Positions 15,699 through 23,857 of a stretch of 64,000 nucleotides of DNA are shown one piece after another; position 1 is the first letter of the stretch; each line of letters opens with the position of its first letter. This stretch comes from Elusimicrobiota bacterium. GTDB taxonomy: Bacteria > Elusimicrobiota > Elusimicrobia > FEN-1173. A program made the position numbers and the translations under genes. Location of the stretch: NCBI GenBank assembly GCA_016722575.1, contig JADKIY010000002.1, positions 744,001 through 808,000 on the forward strand, written 5' to 3'. The notes beneath the pieces were generated by a model, which was given only the letters and a program-made list of their open reading frames with translations, ran no database searches and was not told where the DNA came from.

Positions 15699-16859
15699 TT
15701 AGCGCGGCGGATCCGTCTCCAGGCACGTCACCGCGTTTTCCAAAATCCAGGCCGGCAATTTGGACAGGGGCACGGCGTCCCGGGCGGCCCCGCTTTCGAC
15801 CGCCAGGCGCGGCAATTCGGCCGCGAAACAGGTGGAGCCCTCCTGCGCCGCCGTGCGGGCGCCCCCCGCCCGCAGGACCGCAAGGCCCGCCACGCCGTCC
15901 TCCCCCAGGCCCGTCAAAAGAACCCCCACCGCCCGAGCCCCCGCGGCCAAGGACGCCGATCGAAACAAGACGTCGAAGCTGGGCCGATGGCCCCCCACCA
16001 ACGGTCCCTCCACGATTTCCACGTGGGGGGCCTTGGCCGAGGCGGCCAGCAGGGCGTGGCGGTTGCCCGGAGCGATCAGTATCTGCCCCGGGCGAAGGAC
16101 GTCGTTGGGCACGCCTTCTTTGACTTCCATGCGGCAAACGCCCGCCAGCCGCCGCGCGAAGGCGCCGGTGTGGGATTGGGGCAGGCGCGTCGCGACCAAC
16201 ACCCCGGGCGTGTCTTCGGGCAGGGCCTTGAGAATTTCTTGAAGCGCGGGCGTGCCCCCTTCTCCGGCGGCCAGGACGATCACCGGCGAACCGCTCCGTT
16301 TCGCGCCGGTCCGCCACAGGTCCCGCGGGAGCGCCTCGATGGGGGTCCGCTTTCGAAAACAATCGAACGACAGGCTGGCGGCCGCCGCCCGGTGAATTTC
16401 GCCGATCAAAAGGGTCGGGACGTCGCTCAAATCGTCGCCCGACCCGGTGGAAGGCGACGGCAAGGCGGCCACGGCGCCGCGTTCCAAGCAGCGCAGAACC
16501 GAATCGCCCTCGTCGTCGCCGCCGCAAAGGACGACCGGCAGAGGGTCCGTGTCCATTAGGGTTTCCAAGAAACGGGACCCGTTTCCGGCGGCGGTGCCCA
16601 TGGTGAGGACGAGGACCTGGGGGTCGAAGTCCCGGCGAAGGGGGTCCCACCCCTCGGGACCCGCCAGGGATTGAACCCGAACCCCTCCCTGGCGTTGAAG
16701 GAGGTCGGCCAAGCTCCGCCGACCGGCGGCCGAGGCGTCCATGACCAGCACCCGAACCGGTCGCGGCGGAATCAGGGACGCCGACCCGGTCGATTCCGTT
16801 TTTTCAGCGGGTGGCGACACACGCCCCCCCGTCGCTCGAACGAACCGATCGATCCACAT
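15699..16859 (-). CDS. CheB-like protein lacking catalytic and phosphorylation residues
   Basis: 386 aa with the two-domain CheB layout: a receiver-like part (~35-150) and a methylesterase-like part (~190-380). Fold-level conservation is good (HTGAFARRLAGVC, GQILIAPGNRHALL, GGHRPSFDVLFRS, LTGLGEDGVAGL). However, the catalytic Ser of GASTGG is Gly here (LAAGEGG), and the catalytic His of QHMP is Arg (ATRLP). The phospho-Asp position reads VLVLTMG, with Thr. Only the third catalytic residue, Asp in GLGEDG, is kept. It is probably a non-enzymatic adaptor or regulator. Start ATG 16859 overlaps the PAS gene by 56 bases; GTG 16820 is an alternative. No cheA, cheR or receptor gene is in the window. 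Confidence 0.85.
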   Translation of the reverse strand: MWIDRFVRATGGRVSPPAEKTESTGSASLIPPRPVRVLVMDASAAGRRSLADLLQRQGGVRVQSLAGPEGWDPLRRDFDPQVLVLTMGTAAGNGSRFLETLMDTDPLPVVLCGGDDEGDSVLRCLERGAVAALPSPSTGSGDDLSDVPTLLIGEIHRAAAASLSFDCFRKRTPIEALPRDLWRTGAKRSGSPVIVLAAGEGGTPALQEILKALPEDTPGVLVATRLPQSHTGAFARRLAGVCRMEVKEGVPNDVLRPGQILIAPGNRHALLAASAKAPHVEIVEGPLVGGHRPSFDVLFRSASLAAGARAVGVLLTGLGEDGVAGLAVLRAGGARTAAQEGSTCFAAELPRLAVESGAARDAVPLSKLPAWILENAVTCLETDPPR

Positions 16860-17178
16860 GAAAAACGACGGCGCTTCGCCAGGGCGGCCGCGGGCTCACG
16901 GCCCAGCGGGCCCGCACCACCTCCCCGGTGGGGGTGGTCAGGGGGGTTTCCCATTGTCGTCCGACCACCGGACACCCCCCGGCGGCGGCCGCGTCTTGGA
17001 GGTCTTTGATAAAAGACGCTCGGTTGGCGGGTTCCACCAGGGTTTCAATAAAATCCCGCCCCAAAAGGTCCCGACGCGGCCAACCGAAAAGACGCTCGGC
17101 TTCGTCGTTCCATTCAAGCACGTGACCTTCCCGTGAAATCAGCGCCCAACCCCGAAATCGTCCGGCCAGTTCAAACAT
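16804..17178 (-). CDS. Single PAS-domain protein
   Basis: 124 aa, essentially one PAS/PAC domain: FRGWALISREGHVLEWNDEA, ERLFGWPRRDLLGRDFIETL, then a PAC-like TPTGEVVRARWAVS. There is no enzymatic domain. ATG 17178 follows GGGAGG with good spacing. The 3' end overlaps the CheB-like gene. PAS modules often sense small ligands, redox state or proteins; this one may act in trans on the neighbouring signalling proteins. It is divergent from the hybrid kinase across a 219-base control region. Confidence 0.8.
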   Translation of the reverse strand: MFELAGRFRGWALISREGHVLEWNDEAERLFGWPRRDLLGRDFIETLVEPANRASFIKDLQDAAAAGGCPVVGRQWETPLTTPTGEVVRARWAVSPRPPWRSAVVFHVDRSVRSSDGGACVATR

Positions 17179-17195
17179 CGCTCGGCCTCCCTTTT

Positions 17196-17274
17196 TTCAC
17201 ACTATCGGAAGGAATTCAAAGAACCACAGCCCCTTCCGGGTTGGCACACTTTTTGCATATGGGTATAGTGTGAA
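17196..17274. promoter_or_regulatory. Perfect 10-bp inverted repeat flanking a sigma-54 promoter
   Basis: TTCACACTAT at 17196-17205 and its exact reverse complement ATAGTGTGAA at 17265-17274, separated by 59 bases. The left arm lies just before the ribosome site of the PAS gene; the right arm overlaps the predicted start of the kinase transcript. The following 17278-17325 is unusually A+T rich for this genome. A shared operator for both divergent genes is a reasonable reading. Confidence 0.5.
17241..17258 (+). promoter_or_regulatory. Sigma-54 promoter of the hybrid kinase-rpoN operon
   Basis: TTGGCACACTTTTTGCAT is a near-perfect -24/-12 element (GG at 17243-17244, GC at 17255-17256, 12-base interval). 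The predicted start is near 17268, giving a leader of about 130 bases before the TTG at 17398. An rpoN-like gene lies in the same operon, which implies feedback. Confidence 0.8.
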
Positions 17275-17397
17275 CAGGATTTACCGTAAAAGTAAAAATG
17301 TGTATTATAAATATCCTTCAACACTGCGACGTGCTGAAGCGCACCTCGAGGGTCACGGCTCGTTCGGAACACCGGAAACGATTTTCGGGAGGCCCCA

Positions 17398-18567
17398 TTG
17401 AGCGACACCACGCCGTCGTTGATTGAAACGCAGTCCGCGTCTTTCACCACCCGGGCCCGCCCCTTGGCCATGGACGTGGCCCACGAGCTGAGCAACGTGT
17501 TGGGGTGCCTCACCATCCTTCCCGACGTCATGATGCGCCACATCCCCGCGGACAGCCCTCTGCGGCGGGATTTGGTTGAAATGCGTCGCGCCGTCCAACG
17601 CCTGGACGACTTGGCGACCCATTTGTCTCTTTTGTCCTCGGACCGAACCAACATCGGGCCGCTCAACCTTGGGGATCTCGTGCGGGTGACGCTCGCCAAA
17701 GAACCCCTCCGCCAAATCCTCCAGGACTGCCCCTCCGTTCGATCGGATTTTCAATTTGAAGAAGGGATTCCCCCGATTCAAGGTTCGGCGGATTGGATTC
17801 CCGTCATACTCCGAAACCTGGCGCGCAACGCCCTGGACGCCATGATCGGCGGCGGGCGATTGTCCGTCGCCGTGCTTTTTCGGCGGCTCTCCGCCGACCA
17901 CCCCGGGCTGGACCGGGTGCCGGGAGGCGATTACGTTGTTTTGAGCGTGGGCGACTCGGGCCCCTTGCTGACGGCCGATCAGCGGGCCAGCCTGTTTGAA
18001 CCCTATTTCTCCCAAATGGTCCTGGCGCGTCCTTCCGGGGGCGGGTTGGCCCTCATGGTGGTCCGGCGGCTGGTCCGCCGCCAGGGCGGCTTCGTGGACG
18101 TTCGCTCCGGTCCCGGGGGTTCCTTTTTCGACGTGTATTTTCCCGCCCTGCGGGATTCGGTGCAAAAACCGGACCCCCCCCCCGTCCCGCGGCGGTCCCG
18201 TTTGGTGATCGTCGACGACCGACGCGACCAGCGGGAACTGTTCGGGCGGCTGCTGGAAAACGCCGGCCACGACGTGGTCACCGTGGCCAACGAATCGGAA
18301 GCGCTGGAGGCCCTGGCCCGCCAGAACGCCGACGTCGTTCTGCTGGACATCTCCCTGCGCAAACAACACGACGGACTCGACCTTTACCAAACCCTGCGGG
18401 CCCGTTGGCCCGGGCAAAAAGTGGTCTTCGTGAGCGGCCACGGCCGCGAGGAATACGCCGAGGCTCTGCCGGATTTGATGGAGGCCCCGTTTTTGAAAAA
18501 ACCCTTTACGGCCAAAACCCTCTTGGCCACCGTCGACGATCTCCTGGCGGCTTCCGACCCTCGGTGA
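17398..18567 (+). CDS. Hybrid histidine kinase with C-terminal receiver
   Basis: 389 aa. Kinase core: His in MDVAHELSNVLGCL (~residue 27), N box RNLARNALDAMIGGG, an altered G1 (VGDSGPLL, where the second Gly is replaced) and G2 GGGLALMVVRRL. The C-terminal receiver (~275-385) has VIVDDRRD, phospho-Asp in VVLLDISLRKQHDG and Lys in FLKKPF. There is no membrane segment or sensor domain. The TTG start at 17398 follows GGGAGG; no ATG alternative keeps the His box. It is 4 bases upstream of the rpoN-like gene, so the two are probably cotranscribed from the sigma-54 promoter. Confidence 0.85.
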   Translation: MSDTTPSLIETQSASFTTRARPLAMDVAHELSNVLGCLTILPDVMMRHIPADSPLRRDLVEMRRAVQRLDDLATHLSLLSSDRTNIGPLNLGDLVRVTLAKEPLRQILQDCPSVRSDFQFEEGIPPIQGSADWIPVILRNLARNALDAMIGGGRLSVAVLFRRLSADHPGLDRVPGGDYVVLSVGDSGPLLTADQRASLFEPYFSQMVLARPSGGGLALMVVRRLVRRQGGFVDVRSGPGGSFFDVYFPALRDSVQKPDPPPVPRRSRLVIVDDRRDQRELFGRLLENAGHDVVTVANESEALEALARQNADVVLLDISLRKQHDGLDLYQTLRARWPGQKVVFVSGHGREEYAEALPDLMEAPFLKKPFTAKTLLATVDDLLAASDPR

Positions 18568-18571
18568 TGCG

Positions 18572-19738
18572 ATGACCCCCGGCCCCCGCCTCACCGGTTC
18601 CGCGGCGCCTCGAACGCTTCAGCGCCTCATTCCCCGCCTGAAGCTGGCCCATTTGATGGCCTTGCCCGAAGAAAACTTCGGCAAATTGGTCCTGACCGTG
18701 GAGCGTCATCCGCTCTTTCAAAAATATCTCTACACCAGCGACCCTCACCGGCAACTCTTCTCCTACGGACGTTTTCAGCGGAGCGGGGTGGCGCCCCGCT
18801 TTCTCCAGATCAACGAGGACATCGCCCCCGCCGCGGGGGGGCTGGACGTCGAGTCGCTCCTGGACGAAAAACGGTCCCTGATCGCCCTCTGCCGGCGCAT
18901 CGGGGAGAAAAACTTCGAGCGCTTTTTCCTGTACGGCGAGGGGGGCCGCTCCCTGGACGACATCGCCCGGGAATGCGGCGTCAGCTTGGAGGACGCCCAG
19001 CGGGCTCTGGATTTGGTGACCCGGGTGGGGGTTCAGTCCGAATTTTACGAGCCCCCCTCCCCGGCCATGTCCCCCACCAACACCCGCATCGCCCACATCG
19101 AACCCGACGGGGAGGGGTCCTTCGCGATCCGCTACACCTCCCTCAAATACGCCCGCGGCCGTTACGTCATCCATTACGACCGGCTCAATTCCCTCAAACG
19201 CCTCCCGGGAATGACCCTCGAAGAATTTCGCCAAGTTAAAAAACTGGTCAAAACCATGGAATTCGTCAACGCCCGACGCTCCACCGTGAGTCGCGTGCTG
19301 GAAACCATCGTCCAACGGCAGGACGGGTTCCTTCGCTCCGGCCACCAGGAAGATTTAAAGGACCTCACGCAGGAAGAATTGGCCCACCAATTGGGAGTCC
19401 ATTCCAGCACCATCAGCCGCATCGTGGCCTCCAAATCCGTTTTAACGCCCTGGAACGAAGAACGCCGAATCAAGGATTTCCTAGGCCGACGGTCGGTGGA
19501 GGGCGTTCTGGCCAAAATCCAGGACCTGGTGGAGGAGGAAACCCGGCTGATTCGTTCGGGCGCCCGTCCGACTCCATTTCGCGACGAGGAGCTTTGTCGC
19601 GCCCTGGCCGAGCGCCAGGGACCGCGAATCGCCCTTCGCACCATGTCGAAATACCGTTCCCTGCTCCACATCCCCAACGTCTACGACCGGGCCCGCGCCA
19701 TGGCCCGGCCGATCCCCCCCCCGCTTAAGTCTTCTTAG
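18572..19738 (+). CDS. rpoN: Divergent RNA polymerase sigma-54 factor
   Basis: 388 aa, shorter than typical RpoN (~450-480). Recognisable parts: a reduced region I (LAHLMALPEENFGKLVLTVE, HPLFQKYLY); a core-binding stretch (~90-200); the helix-turn-helix (LTQEELAHQLGVHSSTISRI); and the RpoN box near residues 354-364 as LRTMSKYRSLLHIP instead of ARRTVAKYRE. The second RpoN-box Arg is kept and the first is Leu. The acidic and Gln-rich segments of classical RpoN are reduced. Given five good -24/-12 promoters in the window it is probably functional, perhaps as a second, flagellum-specialised copy. ATG 18572 is 4 bases after the kinase. Confidence 0.82.
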   Translation: MTPGPRLTGSAAPRTLQRLIPRLKLAHLMALPEENFGKLVLTVERHPLFQKYLYTSDPHRQLFSYGRFQRSGVAPRFLQINEDIAPAAGGLDVESLLDEKRSLIALCRRIGEKNFERFFLYGEGGRSLDDIARECGVSLEDAQRALDLVTRVGVQSEFYEPPSPAMSPTNTRIAHIEPDGEGSFAIRYTSLKYARGRYVIHYDRLNSLKRLPGMTLEEFRQVKKLVKTMEFVNARRSTVSRVLETIVQRQDGFLRSGHQEDLKDLTQEELAHQLGVHSSTISRIVASKSVLTPWNEERRIKDFLGRRSVEGVLAKIQDLVEEETRLIRSGARPTPFRDEELCRALAERQGPRIALRTMSKYRSLLHIPNVYDRARAMARPIPPPLKSS

Positions 19739-19751
19739 CCTGAACCGATAA
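19725..19751 (+). promoter_or_regulatory. Sigma-28 promoter of the pseudo-receiver kinase gene
   Basis: TTAAGTCT, 11 bases, ACCGATAA: 6 of 8 and 7 of 8 matches to the FliA consensus with exact spacing. It overlaps the last codons of rpoN and lies about 80 bases before the ATG at 19833. Confidence 0.6.
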
Positions 19752-19832
19752 TTCCCCTGACTACGCGGCCTGGGCCGTCGTCGTCTATTCGTCGGCCGAT
19801 CCGGACGAACGCGCCGATTTCGAGGGGGAAGG

Positions 19833-21083
19833 ATGTCCACCACACCGGTTCCGATCCTGCTGGTCGACCACGACGAAAAAGATTTCAACGACGCGCGGGC
19901 CCTTTTGGAGCAATTTGAATCCGCCACCTATTGCCTGGACTGGGCGGCCGATTACGACGCGGGTTTAAAAGCCCTTTCCAAGGGAGCGTACGCCTTGGTC
20001 CTCGTGGAATACCATCTGGGCGACAAGACGGGCCTCGATTTCCTTCAGGCCCTAAAAGACCGGGGCCCCGAGTCTCCGGTGATCGTTTTGACCGAAAAAG
20101 GCGACCGGGAAGTGGATCTGCAGGTCATGCGGGAAGGCGCCTACGACTTCCTCGTCAAAGGCGAATACGACGCCTCGCTCCTGGAACGCACCCTCCGCTA
20201 CGCCCTGAGCCGGCGAAAAACCGAAGAACATCTGCTCCACACCGCCCGGGAACTCGAGCGAATGAATTCGACGTTGAAGGAAACCCAGTCCCGCATTATT
20301 CAACAGGAAAAGATGGCGTCCATCGGCCAATTGGCGGCGGGCGTGGCCCACGAAATCAACAACCCCATCGGGTTCGTCTCCTCCAACCTGCGCACCCTCG
20401 CCAAATACGCGGACAGCGTCACCGGATTTTTCAAAGACTTGCAGCGTCTCCTGGCCGAGGCCCCGGCGGGGACTCCGCTCCACGCCCTCAAAGACCAGTG
20501 GCGGGACCGCCAACTGGATTACGCCGTGGAAGACATGATCGACTTGATTCAAGAGTCTCTGGAAGGGACGGACCGCGTCGTTAAAATCGTCAAGGACTTG
20601 AAGAATTTCTCCCGGGTGGACGAGGCGGAACACCAGCACGCCAACATCAACGATTGCCTGGACAGCACGATCAACATCGTCTGGAACGAATTGAAATACA
20701 AGGCCCAGCTCACCAAGGAATACGGGGCCCTGCCGCGCATCAAATGCTTCCCGCGGCTGCTGAACCAGGTGTTCATGAACCTGCTGGTCAACGCCTCCCA
20801 CGCCATTGAGAAACAAGGCGTGATCACGGTTAAAACCTGGCAAGACAACGGCTCCATCGTCGCCTCCGTTTCCGACACGGGGTGCGGGATCCCCGAACCG
20901 ATTCGCAAGAAGATTTTCGAACCGTTCTTCACGACCAAAGAAGCCGGCAAGGGAACGGGCTTGGGCCTTTCCATCGCCTACGACATCGTGGCCCGCCACA
21001 AAGGCGAAATCTCGGTGGACAGCGAAGTGGGCCGGGGGACCACCTTTACCGTGCGCGTTCCCGCCCTGGAGCCCCAGGCATGA
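19833..21083 (+). CDS. Receiver-histidine kinase with Glu at the phospho-acceptor site
   Basis: 416 aa. N-terminal receiver fold (ILLVDHDEKD; Lys in LVKGEYD), but the acceptor position reads LVLVEYHLGDKTG, so Glu59 replaces Asp. Glu often mimics the phosphorylated state. A coiled linker (ELERMNSTLKETQSRIIQQE) leads to a canonical kinase: AAGVAHEINNPIGF, N box LLVNASHAI, G1 DTGCGIPE, FEPFFTTK and G2 GTGLGLSIAYDI. All catalytic motifs are intact. ATG 19833 follows GGGGGAAGG. Its stop overlaps the start of the next receiver gene, its likely substrate. It is probably expressed late, from the sigma-28-type promoter at 19725. Confidence 0.88.
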   Translation: MSTTPVPILLVDHDEKDFNDARALLEQFESATYCLDWAADYDAGLKALSKGAYALVLVEYHLGDKTGLDFLQALKDRGPESPVIVLTEKGDREVDLQVMREGAYDFLVKGEYDASLLERTLRYALSRRKTEEHLLHTARELERMNSTLKETQSRIIQQEKMASIGQLAAGVAHEINNPIGFVSSNLRTLAKYADSVTGFFKDLQRLLAEAPAGTPLHALKDQWRDRQLDYAVEDMIDLIQESLEGTDRVVKIVKDLKNFSRVDEAEHQHANINDCLDSTINIVWNELKYKAQLTKEYGALPRIKCFPRLLNQVFMNLLVNASHAIEKQGVITVKTWQDNGSIVASVSDTGCGIPEPIRKKIFEPFFTTKEAGKGTGLGLSIAYDIVARHKGEISVDSEVGRGTTFTVRVPALEPQA

Positions 21084-21508
21084 CCTCCATTCGCCTCCTC
21101 TGCGTCGACGACGAACGCAACGTCCTGCGCGCCCTTCAGCGCGTGTTTCGTTCCGAGCGATTCCAATTGACCACGGCGCTCTCGGGCCCCGAAGCCCTGG
21201 CGCTCCTCGAAAGGGGCCCCGTCCCCGAGGTGGTGTTGGCGGACTACCGCATGCCCGGGATGAACGGCGTCGAACTTCTCCATCAAGTCCACGAACGATG
21301 GCCCGAAACCATCCGCATTATTTTGTCGGGATACGCCGAAGCCACCGCCGTGGAAGAAGCGCTCCGGGAGGGGAAGGTTTTTCGTTTTTTCGCCAAACCC
21401 TGGGACGACCAGGAACTGATTGCCGCCATTGAGCAGGCCGTCGACCACCCCGTGTGCCGTTTGGATTGGCGCCGGGGCCGCGCCGGGGTCCCGCCCCCCC
21501 TCCCATGA
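21080..21508 (+). CDS. Stand-alone receiver protein
   Basis: 142 aa, one receiver domain: LLCVDDERN, phospho-Asp in VVLADYRMPGMNG and Lys in FFAKPWDD, then a short unrelated tail (LDWRRGRAGVPPPLP). It closely resembles the receiver at 15108 in its VLADYRMPGMNGVELL and RFFAKPW regions. ATG 21080 overlaps the stop of the upstream kinase, and its own end overlaps the next gene, giving a translationally coupled three-gene relay. It could act like CheY, but no residue in the sequence shows the target. Confidence 0.86.
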   Translation: MTSIRLLCVDDERNVLRALQRVFRSERFQLTTALSGPEALALLERGPVPEVVLADYRMPGMNGVELLHQVHERWPETIRIILSGYAEATAVEEALREGKVFRFFAKPWDDQELIAAIEQAVDHPVCRLDWRRGRAGVPPPLP

Positions 21509-23856
21509 CCACCGCCCCGGCCACCCTGCTGTTTGTGGACGACGAAGTCAACACCTTGAACGCCCTGCGGCGGGTGTTCGCCGATCCGGGGTATCGGGTG
21601 TTGGTGGCGGCCGGTCCGCCCGAGGCGTTGGACGTGCTGTCCCGGGAGCCCGTGGATTTGATCTGCAGCGATCAGAACATGCCGGGCCGCACGGGGCTGG
21701 ACCTTCTACGGGAGGTGCGCGAGCGGTGGCCGCACATCAAGCGCCTGATGCTGACGGTGGTCACCGACGCCAAGGTCATGCGGGAAGCGGCGGAGCGGGG
21801 CGCGGTCTACAAATACCTGAACAAACCCTGGGACGACGACGATTTAAAAATGACCGTGCGGCGGGCCCTGGAACACGGCACGCTCGAATCGGCCCACCAC
21901 CGGCTGCAAGACCGGTCCTGCGCCCAGGACGAATTGGTCGAAAAAATCGACCGCTTGTGGGACCGGCCCCGGGGCACCCTCGGCTTCGTCCTTGAGAAAG
22001 CCGGGCTCGTGACGGCGGACCAGGCCGCCGCGGCCGGACGGGAACGCCGGGCGCCGGAATCCCTGATTGAAACGCTCGTACGGATGGATCGGGTGACCGA
22101 GGCCCAGGTGCTCCGGGTGGTGGCCGACGCCCAGCACGTCCCCACGATCGAACTGGACGGCGTGGCCCTGGCCGCCGAGGCCGTTAAAATGGTGCCCCGG
22201 GAGATCTGCGAAAAAGGGCGTTTGGCCCCCGTCCGGATCGAAAACGATCGACTGGTGATCGCCTTCGCCGACCCCACCGACGTGGTCAAAATCGAAAACC
22301 TCGCCATCGTCACCGGACTGCCCGTCACGGCCCTGGCCGCGACGCCTTCCGGCATTTTGAAAAGCTTGGACCGATTTTTTGGGGACTCCCCGGCGTACAC
22401 GTCGCTTCAGGATTTTGAAAAGCAGGTCCAATACGACCAGGGCGGCCGGTTCGACCTCGTGGTGGAGGAGGAAGAACCCAACGCCCTGGACAAACTGTTC
22501 TCGGGAACCGACGAAGCCTCCGTGGTCCGCCTGGTGAACGCCATCGTCTTCGAAGGGCTTAAAAGCCGGGCCTCCGACATTCACATCGAACCCAAGGCCC
22601 GGGTGTCCCTGGTCCGCTACCGGGTGGACGGCATGCTGCAGACGCGGTTAAAAATCCCCGGACCCCTCCACGCGCCCACGATGTCCCGCCTCAAAATCCT
22701 GGCCAAGCTGGACATCGCCGAACGGCGGCGCCCCCAGGACGGCCGGCTGACGCTCAAGGCCGGACCCCGGTTGATCGACGTGCGTCTTTCGACCATGCCC
22801 ACCGTCGAAGGGGAGAAAATGGTCCTCCGCATTCTGGACACCTCCGGGGCCGTCAAGAAAGTGGCGGACGTGGGCTTTGCGGCCGCCGACCTTCTTCGTC
22901 TCTCCCCCCTGCTGCGCCGCCCCCAGGGCATCGTGCTGTCCACCGGCCCCACGGGGTCGGGAAAAACCACCACGCTCTACGCCATTTTGAACGAAACCTT
23001 GAGCCCCTATAAAAATTACGAGACCATCGAAGATCCCGTGGAATACCGGCTGGAGGGGGCCAATCAAGTGCAGGTCCGGGAGAGCCTGGGGTTGTCCTTC
23101 GCCGCCACCCTCCGCTGCACCCTGCGACAGGACCCGGACGTCATTTTGCTCGGCGAAATCCGCGACGAGGAAACCGCCGACGTGGCTTTCAAAGCCGCCT
23201 TGACCGGCCACCTGGTTCTTTCGACGCTGCACACCAACAGCACCGTGGCGTCCCTCACCCGTTTGATCGACATCGGCGTCAAACCCTACCTGCTGGCGTC
23301 GGCCCTGGAAGGGATCATCGCCCAACGGCTCGTTCGCCGGATTTGCGAAAGCTGCCGGACCCGGGTGGAGCCCGCCGCGGATACCCTGGGGCTCCTCCGC
23401 CTGCGGCCCGAAGATTTTCCGACCGTTTTCGCGGGAACGGGCTGCGATCGATGCGACCACTCGGGCTACCGGGGCCGGACGGGGCTTTTTGAAGTTTTGG
23501 TGGTGACGGACGAGCTGCGGCGGGGAATCGCCGGCGGGGTGGAGGAATCGGCGGTCGCGGGCCTGGCCCGGGCCGCCGGAATGCGAACGCTGTTGGAGGA
23601 CGGGTTGGAAAAAGCCCGCGCCGGAATCACCACCCTGGAGGAGGTTCTTCGGGTGATGGGGCCCCCCACCCGCTACGAAGAACCCTGCGGATCCTGCCGA
23701 CGCCCCTACGAGGTCACCCACGGGTTCTGCCCATTTTGCGGCGCCGAGCGCCGAAACCGGTGCGGGGGGTGCCACCGGACTCTGGAGCCCCTGTGGAGTC
23801 ATTGCCCCGGGTGCGGCCACAAACGGACCACGCCCGCGGCGCGGCCCGTTCTCTAA
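21505..23856 (+). CDS. Receiver-PilB/GspE-type ATPase fusion with zinc ribbons
   Basis: 783 aa in four parts. (1) Residues 1-125: complete receiver (LFVDDE; Asp in LICSDQNMPG; Lys in LNKPWDDD). (2) ~140-290: MshEN/T2SSE-N-like domain (LGFVLEKAGLVTADQ), in which the Arg before LG that commonly contacts cyclic-di-GMP is Thr. (3) ~310-690: PilB/GspE ATPase with Walker A GPTGSGKTT (~481), Walker B VILLGEIRDEE, the His box GHLVLSTLHTNS and the four-Cys motif (CESC, CDRC). (4) ~728-775: two CxxC...CxxC zinc ribbons (CGSC/CPFC, CGGC/CPGC). Such ATPases power pilus extension or type II secretion, but no pilin, PilC or PilQ gene is nearby. Here it appears to be a phosphorylation-controlled ATPase in a motility signalling operon. 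Confidence 0.88.
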   Translation: MTTAPATLLFVDDEVNTLNALRRVFADPGYRVLVAAGPPEALDVLSREPVDLICSDQNMPGRTGLDLLREVRERWPHIKRLMLTVVTDAKVMREAAERGAVYKYLNKPWDDDDLKMTVRRALEHGTLESAHHRLQDRSCAQDELVEKIDRLWDRPRGTLGFVLEKAGLVTADQAAAAGRERRAPESLIETLVRMDRVTEAQVLRVVADAQHVPTIELDGVALAAEAVKMVPREICEKGRLAPVRIENDRLVIAFADPTDVVKIENLAIVTGLPVTALAATPSGILKSLDRFFGDSPAYTSLQDFEKQVQYDQGGRFDLVVEEEEPNALDKLFSGTDEASVVRLVNAIVFEGLKSRASDIHIEPKARVSLVRYRVDGMLQTRLKIPGPLHAPTMSRLKILAKLDIAERRRPQDGRLTLKAGPRLIDVRLSTMPTVEGEKMVLRILDTSGAVKKVADVGFAAADLLRLSPLLRRPQGIVLSTGPTGSGKTTTLYAILNETLSPYKNYETIEDPVEYRLEGANQVQVRESLGLSFAATLRCTLRQDPDVILLGEIRDEETADVAFKAALTGHLVLSTLHTNSTVASLTRLIDIGVKPYLLASALEGIIAQRLVRRICESCRTRVEPAADTLGLLRLRPEDFPTVFAGTGCDRCDHSGYRGRTGLFEVLVVTDELRRGIAGGVEESAVAGLARAAGMRTLLEDGLEKARAGITTLEEVLRVMGPPTRYEEPCGSCRRPYEVTHGFCPFCGAERRNRCGGCHRTLEPLWSHCPGCGHKRTTPAARPVL

Positions 23857-23857
23857 T

